From Carnegiea gigantea (lineage: Eukaryota; Streptophyta; Magnoliopsida; Caryophyllales; Cactaceae): DNA of 64,000 bases. The notes beneath the pieces were generated by a model, which had not been told where the DNA came from, made no database searches, and worked only from the letters and a program-made list of their open reading frames with translations. This document shows, in pieces, positions 58,623 through 64,000 of this stretch. Positions within the stretch are counted from its first letter, which is position 1. Every line of letters starts with the position of its first letter. The translations under genes were made by a program, and so were the position numbers. The stretch is taken from the NCBI GenBank assembly GCA_029747015.1, contig JAKOGI010000005.1, positions 248,001 to 312,000 of the forward strand. Reading direction: 5' to 3'.

Positions 58623-58748
58623 CATATCGGTGCAGTGGGAAGCAGCAGGAAGTGCGACAATAGAAATGACCAGAATCAGCACAGAAATACGACGCCATGA
58701 AGATGGAGAAGAAGAAGAAGAAGGACAAATGTCGAAGTTTCTAGACAT
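53103..58748 (-). CDS. Amidase-signature family protein, 11 exons, with N-terminal signal sequence
   Basis: Joining 11 GT-AG exons gives 1719 nt and 572 residues in one frame. The amidase-signature catalytic set is present: Lys189 in HGIPYGLKD, the Ser-rich box STGSSAGPAA (Ser261/262) and the nucleophile Ser285 in ETAGSMTYPA. This Ser-cisSer-Lys triad hydrolyses amides; the natural substrate in plants is unknown to me. The protein resembles the plant family typified by Arabidopsis At5g07360 (recalled, not searched), not GatA. Residues 18-39 (WRRISVLILVISIVALPAAS) form a signal peptide or anchor, suggesting the secretory pathway. ATG at 58748-58746 is the first in frame after an upstream TAG. 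A tandem paralogue begins to appear at 63497. Confidence 0.9.
53527..53760 (-). CDS. Amidase exon 10
   Basis: Acceptor TTTTCTCCGCAG, donor GTGAGT, 234 nt, phase 0 at both ends. It encodes AQRARGRLIQEVRESFTVDA, GNLVGMPVMVVPVGF and TTGIYAPPQHDHI. The donor is followed within a few bases by an intronic (C)n(A)n tract, G(13)T(13) on plus. Confidence 0.93.
53761..54424 (-). other. Amidase intron 9
   Basis: 664 bp with a T(9)G(18) tract (about 54104-54130) and a C(14)A(9) tract (about 54358-54379). No other feature. Confidence 0.6.
54425..54649 (-). CDS. Amidase exon 9
   Basis: Acceptor GAAATTTCAG, donor GTTAAT, 225 nt, phase 0. It encodes VVDILVSKGVNMVPFQLNYT, GILNFTMDVDMLAHFDEWQR and LRRARVIPAVDYLQ. 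Confidence 0.93.
54921..55091 (-). CDS. Amidase exon 8
   Basis: Acceptor ATCAAACAG, donor GTGACT, 171 nt, phase 0. It encodes DKLGPFCRTAEDCAIILDII then RGKDPDDLSSSD, the 'GP..R...D' block of amidase-signature enzymes. Confidence 0.93.
55166..55302 (-). CDS. Amidase exon 7 (nucleophile serine)
   Basis: Acceptor TTTGATGGCAG, donor GTGAGA, 137 nt, phase 1 in and phase 0 out. It encodes MVPFAIASETAGSMTYPAAH then GVTALRPTFGTVGRTGVMS; Ser285 is the expected nucleophile. Confidence 0.94.
55303..55764 (-). other. Amidase intron 6, no feature seen
   Basis: 462 bp with nothing recognised. Confidence 0.6.
55765..55919 (-). CDS. Amidase exon 6 (Ser-Ser-Gly box)
   Basis: Acceptor GTGTGTCAG, donor GTTTTC, 155 nt, phase 2 in and phase 1 out. 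It encodes LKSAGGVPVAKLVSGSLAYD, RTRNPWNIEEYSTGSSAGPA and ACTSAG. Confidence 0.94.
56153..56276 (-). CDS. Amidase exon 5 (catalytic lysine)
   Basis: Acceptor ATCTTGTAG, donor GTATTA, 124 nt, phase 1 in and phase 2 out. It encodes PLHGIPYGLKDIIAVPDYKT then TWGSGSFKEQVV; Lys189 is the general base or acid. Confidence 0.94.
56277..56732 (-). other. Amidase intron 4, no feature seen
   Basis: 456 bp with nothing recognised. Confidence 0.6.
56733..56833 (-). CDS. Amidase exon 4
   Basis: Acceptor CTTTGTTAG, donor GTATGC, 101 nt, phase 2 in and phase 1 out. It encodes YNPTLQAVVTVTEELAYKQA then KEADKLLSQGVYLG. Confidence 0.93.
56985..57067 (-). CDS. Amidase exon 3
   Basis: Acceptor CATATGATCAG, donor GTGTGA, 83 nt, phase 0 in and phase 2 out. 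It encodes ILELGQLIKSKQISSVELTE then IFLRRLKR, the start of the amidase domain. Confidence 0.92.
57173..57397 (-). CDS. Amidase exon 2
   Basis: Acceptor GTCAATCCAG, donor GTGAGA, 225 nt, phase 0. It encodes MADIVKEASEFNVPIFEANR, ALVFHSDWAAKQG and VQRPDNEEDIAFMS. It starts with an ATG of its own, so translation without exon 1, and hence without the signal sequence, is possible. Confidence 0.88.
57398..58622 (-). other. Amidase intron 1
   Basis: 1225 bp. The donor end is occupied by the (TC)n microsatellite. A C-rich/A-rich tract lies near 57970-58000. No gene seen. Confidence 0.6.
58575..58619. repeat. (GA)n microsatellite at the exon 1 donor
   Basis: About 22 GA units on plus, i.e. (TC)n in the sense of the amidase, starting a few bases after the GT donor of intron 1. 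Confidence 0.95.
58623..58748 (-). CDS. Amidase exon 1 with start codon and signal sequence
   Basis: ATG at 58748 opens MSRNFDICPSSSSSPSSWRR then ISVLILVISIVALPAASHCT, ending at a GATATG-GTACTC donor; 126 nt, phase 0. A basic stretch before a hydrophobic core and an Ala-Ala-Ser end fits a cleavable signal peptide. This exon rests on phase and signal-peptide logic, so it is less certain than the others. Confidence 0.7.
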
Positions 58749-58966
58749 CCACGTAGTTGAAGACCGCACCTCCTGCTGCGTGCTGATTGCCGCCTCGTGC
58801 CGTTGCTACTGCCCATTGCTACCGCTACGTTTCTTTCTGCTCGCCCTCCGCAGCTCTCGTACTAAAATCAAATTAGACACTACTTATTATTTTTCTCCCT
58901 TTTTCTTTTTTGTTTTTTGAATTAAAAAAAGTTGGATAATTATTAATTAATGCTTGCTAAACAAAT

Positions 58967-61900
58967 TGCAAATCATTACGTACACCCAGGAGTTTATGCT
59001 CCTGAGCCATATCGGTGACAGTTATAACTGCCACATCAGTAAGGGGGTTTCTTTCTTCTCTCTTTTTTTTTTTTTTTTTAACTGGAATACGTTTGATACC
59101 AACGGTTACTGAACATGCATGACATCCTTTCTGTGGGCACATCTGGTTTTTGCTTCCACGATAGTGGGTTGCTGCGTTGCTGGTTGAAGCTTCTAAGGGG
59201 TTTGTCTTGAAGATTGGATTTTGTGCTTTTGTTTAATTTATTGCTATTATCAATCTTCTAAATTTACTACTAGTATATTATCAAGTTGGAATTTTTCTGT
59301 CCGGCAACATGCTTTTTCTTTTTATTTTTTCACGTTTCATGGGCTCTTGAATTTACTGGGAGGTTATTCTTTTTAATTTGCTACTATTTGTTACATTTAG
59401 GAAGCCGTTTATTTTCCCTTTTTTTGAGATAAACATCATGTTACTGCTGGAATGTAATTGATAGCTTTATCTATTGAAGCAATTCATGACTCAATTCGTC
59501 ATAATTAATCACTTATTGCTTGTTATTGTTAGCACTTTCTGTTCATTGTTTCAATTTTGTTATCATTAATTAATACCCACATTTATATTGTATGTATCAC
59601 TTTTCATTTTTGTTATATTTAGGATTAGTAGAGAATCAACCTCAACATCATTATAAAATTGAATATCATTATCACTTTTTATTTATTAGATTTATATTCA
59701 TTATTTAGATCAGATTTCTTACATTTTAAAAGTTTGTTAATTTTTATTGTGTATGTAAATCTAAATTGTTCACCAACTCTTGTCAATTTTTTTATTAGAT
59801 ATCTTGATAAAGTTCACTGATAGTTGGATATTTATTCATAATCTATTGTGAGGTTGTTCATTGAGATTGTCCAATTTATTCATGTATTGTTTCCATATTG
59901 TTCACTCTTGGATATATGAGTTTGAATTAGTCATCAAGTCTGGTCAATTTGTTTAATGTACGTCATAATAAAGTTACACATATTGTGACATAGTTCACTG
60001 AGGGTGCCCAATTTGTTCATTTATTGTTTCAATAATATTTACTCTTGGCATGTGAATCTTAATTGTTCATTAAGGCTCGCCAACTTGTTCATTGGATGTT
60101 TTCAAAAAGTACACTAGTGGTAGGATATTTGTTCATAATTTATCATGGGCTTGTTCATTGAGGCTACCCAATTTCTTCAATTATTGTTTCAACAATGTTC
60201 ACTTTTGGGTATGTGAACCTAAATTGCGCACCGAACCTTGTCAATTTATTCGGTGGACGTATTGATAAGGTTCAATATTTGTAAGCAAATTCATTCTAAT
60301 TGATGTATAGCTAAGTATCCAAGTTAATAAGTTGGATATCAGAATTTACAAATAAGAGTATCCCAATGTGAAGAAGCTGGAGTATCATGGTGAACAAATA
60401 AAAACATCTGAATGGACTACATCACTTTGTTCACTATGACTTTCATGATTGTTCACTCGTTTCTCGTATTCTATAGAAACTTGATCGAGTAGTAAGCAAA
60501 TAAGCAAATTTGTTGTTTTGTTCTAGTACTCAAATTCCAAAATAAATTCTATACTACCTAGATAAAGTAAAAAAAAACTCATTCTAATTTGTGTATAGAT
60601 AATAATATCTAAGTTAATCAAATGAAAATAACAATTAAAAAAAAAAAAGAGCATGCTAATGTGAACAAGCAAGAGTATCATAGTAAACAATGAAATCATC
60701 CCAATGAACAAGGTATGTGTATTTTCATTGTAGAAATAGTATTTGCTTCCACAATGACCAATATAAATTGCAAGTGCCAATTGTTGGTGGAGTTTTCACG
60801 GAACCCTTTGTCATCGAATCAATTCCCTTCTTGTTGTGGCATCAGGATTGGTCATGGTAGGCTAATAGCATCTTTAACTTCATTTTGCTACTTTTTTTTT
60901 TTTTTTTTCTTCTAAGGGCTCATTTGAGTCTAACAACAGTGTCCCTTGTAGTCTGCTTCTCATTGGTTACAATTTTTATGCTCATGCTAAGCATTGGAAG
61001 CTTTCCATGGTTGCTAGGTTGGCTTGCACTAGGCCTGGATAAAAAAAAGACATGAATTATAGGGCGAGTCAACAATCTCAAAATAACTAATGAACAAAGT
61101 TCGCAGTATCATTGAACAATCTAAAGATATTATATGAGAATAATCGAACAATCAGATAAAAAAATGGACTAAAACACTAATCATATATCATATAATAAAT
61201 GATGAGTACAAGCTTTAGGCTCACCAAGAGATTTGAACATGATCAGTGAATAACTCCGACATATGCAGTGAACAAGGTTGACAAACTAAAAGTGTGATCA
61301 ATGAACAATGTTAACATGCAATATTGGAAAATGCCCCCAGCTCAATGAACAAAATCTCACGACATGGAACGAACAACCTAGACCATTGAACATGATGAAA
61401 AAACATTGTTTAGAAATTCAATAACAACAAATTACTGAAACTAATATTTGCCCCTCATACTTAGAATTGAGTGATGTTAACAAGGCATCTACTCAACTTG
61501 CCAAAACCTTTTAGTGTGATCAATTCAAAGATTCCGAACAGGTAAGGTTTGATCAAACATTGTTATTGAAAATGGCATATACATTGTTGAAACTTCTTAA
61601 GCTCTTTGATTCTCACATATTACATCAAGATAGGCATAGCATATATAGTGAACAAAATTAAGCAGTCATATGAACAATCTTCAATTCATAAGTGCACTAG
61701 CTTAAGAATTTCATATTGAAGATCACGAGAATCATAAACTTTCAATGCATTAATTGTTCGTCAATGTTTTTCAATGATTACTTCATCAATTTAGAAAATA
61801 AACATGATGTGATTTTCTATTGAAAAAATCAAATTATCACACCCTAAAATAGGGAACACTGAAATAGAAACTATATGTAATCTATTAAAAGTGTACACTT

Positions 61901-62339
61901 TGGTAGTATTTTGATTGTTACCATCACTTGGATTGATCATCCATGGCAATTTGAGCAAGAATAGCATGTTATCCACTTGTATTTTGAAGTTTTTCTTCCA
62001 CTGTCAGTTGAGCAAAGATAGTCTTCGCCAATTTGTAAGTTGTGGCAGCAAGTTTATCTACGGCCATGATCGAAATTCGATGCTAATAGAATCAGTATAG
62101 TGAGGGAATTGTTGGGAACAGAGATTTGGGGGTAAGAGAGAGAAACAGAAGAAGTAGATCAGCCAAGGAAGAGGGAAGAAGCATAAGTTAATATTGCCGT
62201 TGAATATCAATCATGGGTACTACGGAATCGGGGCTGTGTTCATGCAGCAGTTTTTTTTTTTTTTTTTTTGACTACCAGCGTGTGTTTGAGCGCCAAGGTG
62301 GACTTGGAGGTATAAACACCCAGGTGTACACAATAGGTA
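58967..62339. mobile_element. MULE-like TIR element with TGTTCAC-type internal repeats
   Basis: The direct repeat TTGCTAAACAAAT flanks it at 58954-58966 and 62340-62352. Just inside, ATTACGTACACCCAGGAGTT (about 58974) matches the inverted right end ATTGTGTACACCTGGGTGTT. A long duplication (up to 13 bp) and diverged TIRs suit a Mutator-type element; the usual 9-11 bp may be extended by chance. There is no transposase ORF. Inside, 59755-60285 holds about four diverged tandem units of 137-166 bp. Right of about 60650 the same TGTTCA words appear on the other strand. Poly(T) runs lie at 59067-59080, 60892-60909 and 62249-62269. Confidence 0.55.
59755..60285. repeat. Diverged tandem repeat, about 4 units of 137-166 bp
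   Basis: Units start near 59755, 59921, 60059 and 60220. Each contains 'TTGTTCA..', '..GTCAATTT', '..GATA.GTTCACT..', 'TTGTTCATTGAGG.T.CCCAAT' and 'ATTGTTTCAA' in that order. Confidence 0.65.
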
Positions 62340-62352
62340 TTGCTAAACAAAT

Positions 62353-63496
62353 ACTTAAAAAGCTAAAAGTCTTTCTTTTGACCTCAAAATGAACTTTTAA
62401 AAAAATAAATTCCAAGGGCCAAGAAAGACAACAGCGGCTAGTGCTAGCTTATTCTTTGTTGGATATTATATTTAGCTTATCCTTTGTTGTACTAATGTCT
62501 TATATAATTACGGTCAACTGCTTTATTAATATTTCTTAGTTCATCATCGACTTTTTATCCTTATTTTTTTCTACAAAATGTTTTCGCAAAATCATTTTTC
62601 TATAAAAATACTTTCATAAAATTCTTTTTTGTAGATCTCTTGAAATCAACTTCTCTACGGATATATATGCTTGTAGAAGTAATGTTGTCTACATCTGAAC
62701 CTCCCCAGACCCTGTAAAAGTGGAACCCACACTGAGAGATACTACTGTTGTTGTTGTTATTTGTAAAATGGGGCACATGAAGCATAGATTTTAAACCTTT
62801 AATTTAAGATAGGATCTTAAAACGTGAGCATTTTTGATTGTGTATGGTATATGACTACCACTATGCGTAGCTAAATATGACTTTGACAATTATTGTATAA
62901 TTGAAAATTTCTTCTTTTGAAGTAAAAAGTTAGAGATGCCTAAAAGCTAATACATATGCAAATTGGATTGTTCAAGTCATCTAGAAAACTTAGATCTAAA
63001 TCATAAGCAAATGCTTAAATTCTTCTGTCGAAAAAGTAAATACGGTTGCTCATTTGGTATTTCATTCGTGTCCATGGAATGGTTGTGAGCAAAATTTTTG
63101 GTACTGACTTTTCTCGCAGTGTTGTCGCTTCGCAAAAGGAGATTTAGATGAATAATATGAACCTCATTTTGATCTGAAAATAAAAGAAGCAGCAAAATTA
63201 TACATTAACAAAATTTGAAAATTTTGATATTTAAAACATCACTTAAAGCACAAACACATATCAAATTCCAACCCCAGGAACACATAACACAACGGAATCG
63301 GACTGACACATATCAAAGCACAAACAACTGAACTTGGGTTTAGAAAGGAAACAATGACCTTCATATAAGGGCATTTCCAAGTAGCCTCCTTATTTATCGT
63401 TTCACTGGAGCCCACAGCGGTAGGAAATATGGAAGATTTGGCCTTCTTGTATGTACAGTCCAGTATCCCCCCTTTCTGCTTGTGGGATAGTTCATG
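62353..63496. other. Intergenic DNA between the amidase paralogues, with a SINE-like tail
   Basis: At 62636-62762 the sequence TGTCTACATCTGAACCTCCC, CAGACCCTG..GTGGAACCCACACTG and a (GTT)n tail resemble the 3' region of tRNA-derived plant SINEs. The rest is unclassified; the paralogue's 3' UTR lies at the right. Confidence 0.4.
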
Positions 63497-63634
63497 TTAA
63501 GCTGGTAACTGTCTTGAAGGATAGGCATCACTCGAAGTATCAACAAGTGAGTCGCGGGGTCCAAGATCATCTATAGGTGGACGTTGTTTGTGATGATCAG
63601 TTGCCGATTGATAAGCCATCGCTAGCGCTAGAGC
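63497..63634 (-). CDS. Tandem amidase paralogue, last exon
   Basis: Acceptor at 63635-63636, 138 nt to TAA. It reads ALALAMAYQSATDHHKQRPP then IDDLGPRDSL and ends PSRQLPA. It is nearly identical to exon 11 of the gene at 53103 for the first 26 residues and diverges after. Same length and phase. Confidence 0.9.
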   Translation of the reverse strand, partial: ALALAMAYQSATDHHKQRPPIDDLGPRDSLVDTSSDAYPSRQLPA

Positions 63635-63925
63635 CTGCGAGAGAAAAGGGGGTGGGTGGGTGGCTGACATCAGGAAGAAAAAAACAAAATTTTCACTCAA
63701 GCCACGCGCAAGCATAGATCAAAGATCCACAAGATCAATGAAATTACGCCAGAGGGGGAGGTCTAGTGGTATTTAGTTGACTTCACACTCCAGACCTTGT
63801 GGGTTTCAGTGATTGATTGTGTCCTACACTGAATGCATTTGGGACCTCTTCTCCCCCTCAAACCCTCTCACACCAAGATTTTGCCCACACACACGAACGT
63901 CCACACGCGCAGACATGAAACTTAC

Positions 63926-64000
63926 TATGTGGTCATGCTGAGGAGGAGCATAAATGCCAGTTGTGATGGTTCTTCTCCTTCGAGAGTCATTTGAGGGAGG
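63926..64000 (-). CDS. Tandem amidase paralogue, penultimate exon (cut by window edge)
   Basis: 25 codons ending TTGIYAPPQHDHI at a GTAAGT donor, matching the end of exon 10 of the first gene (RRRTVTTGIYAPPQHDHI). The remaining exons lie beyond 64000. Confidence 0.88.

Noticed and set aside
59755..60285. Regularly spaced repeats considered as a CRISPR-like array
   Set aside because: Plant nuclear context, units of 137-166 bp without constant repeat/variable spacer structure.

Overview
This window is nuclear DNA from a flowering plant, probably a eudicot or magnoliid; the species cannot be told from sequence alone. It is AT-rich, its genes have GT-AG introns, and long introns and intergenic DNA are full of LINEs, LTR retrotransposons, TIR elements and a fragment of an endogenous pararetrovirus (Caulimoviridae type).

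Genes. (1) 70-207 (+) is the last exon of an unrecognised gene that begins upstream. (2) 5210-28646 (-) is a complete DEAD-box RNA helicase of the Rok1/DDX52 type (plant RH57). I resolved 12 exons, 1581 nt, 526 residues, with every splice phase compatible. (3) 49991-50282 (-) is a candidate two-exon small gene of 61 codons. (4) 53103-58748 (-) is a complete amidase-signature protein: 11 exons, 1719 nt, 572 residues, with all three catalytic positions present. (5) 63497 to beyond 64000 (-) holds the last two exons of a tandem paralogue of gene 4, cut by the window edge.

Mobile DNA by region. 677-4965: a 5'-truncated LINE (-) split by a foldback TIR element (2032-3445, TSD TAA). Helicase intron 9 (6937-11802) holds a LINE (+) and an ACCGG-rich terminal-repeat element that seems to carry a gene leader. 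Intron 7 (12908-16697) holds another LINE remnant (+). Intron 4 (17334-26990) holds a Ty3/gypsy remnant whose gag region is interrupted by about 4.2 kb of pararetroviral DNA in the order PR-RT-RNase H, downstream ORF, promoter, leader/PBS, start of the first ORF. 29081-39679: a Ty3/gypsy element (-) with TSD TAGGC. Its 3' LTR contains a LINE (TSD AACAATGTTAT) and a GC-rich MITE, and its 5' LTR is replaced by a 95-bp inverted copy of the LTR end. 45305-48701: a solo LTR of the same family, opposite orientation, TSD GTACG. 43652-44077: a Tourist-like MITE. 44815-45060: a 5S-rRNA-related remnant like Cassandra TRIMs. 58967-62339: a MULE-like TIR element between the two amidase genes, built of TGTTCAC-type repeats whose strand flips in the middle.

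The two resolved genes are unrelated in function: one is a nucleolar ribosome-biogenesis helicase (family knowledge), the other a putative secreted or endomembrane amidase. Exon coordinates were derived by hand from splice sites and phase. Family names come from recognised motifs, not from database searches.
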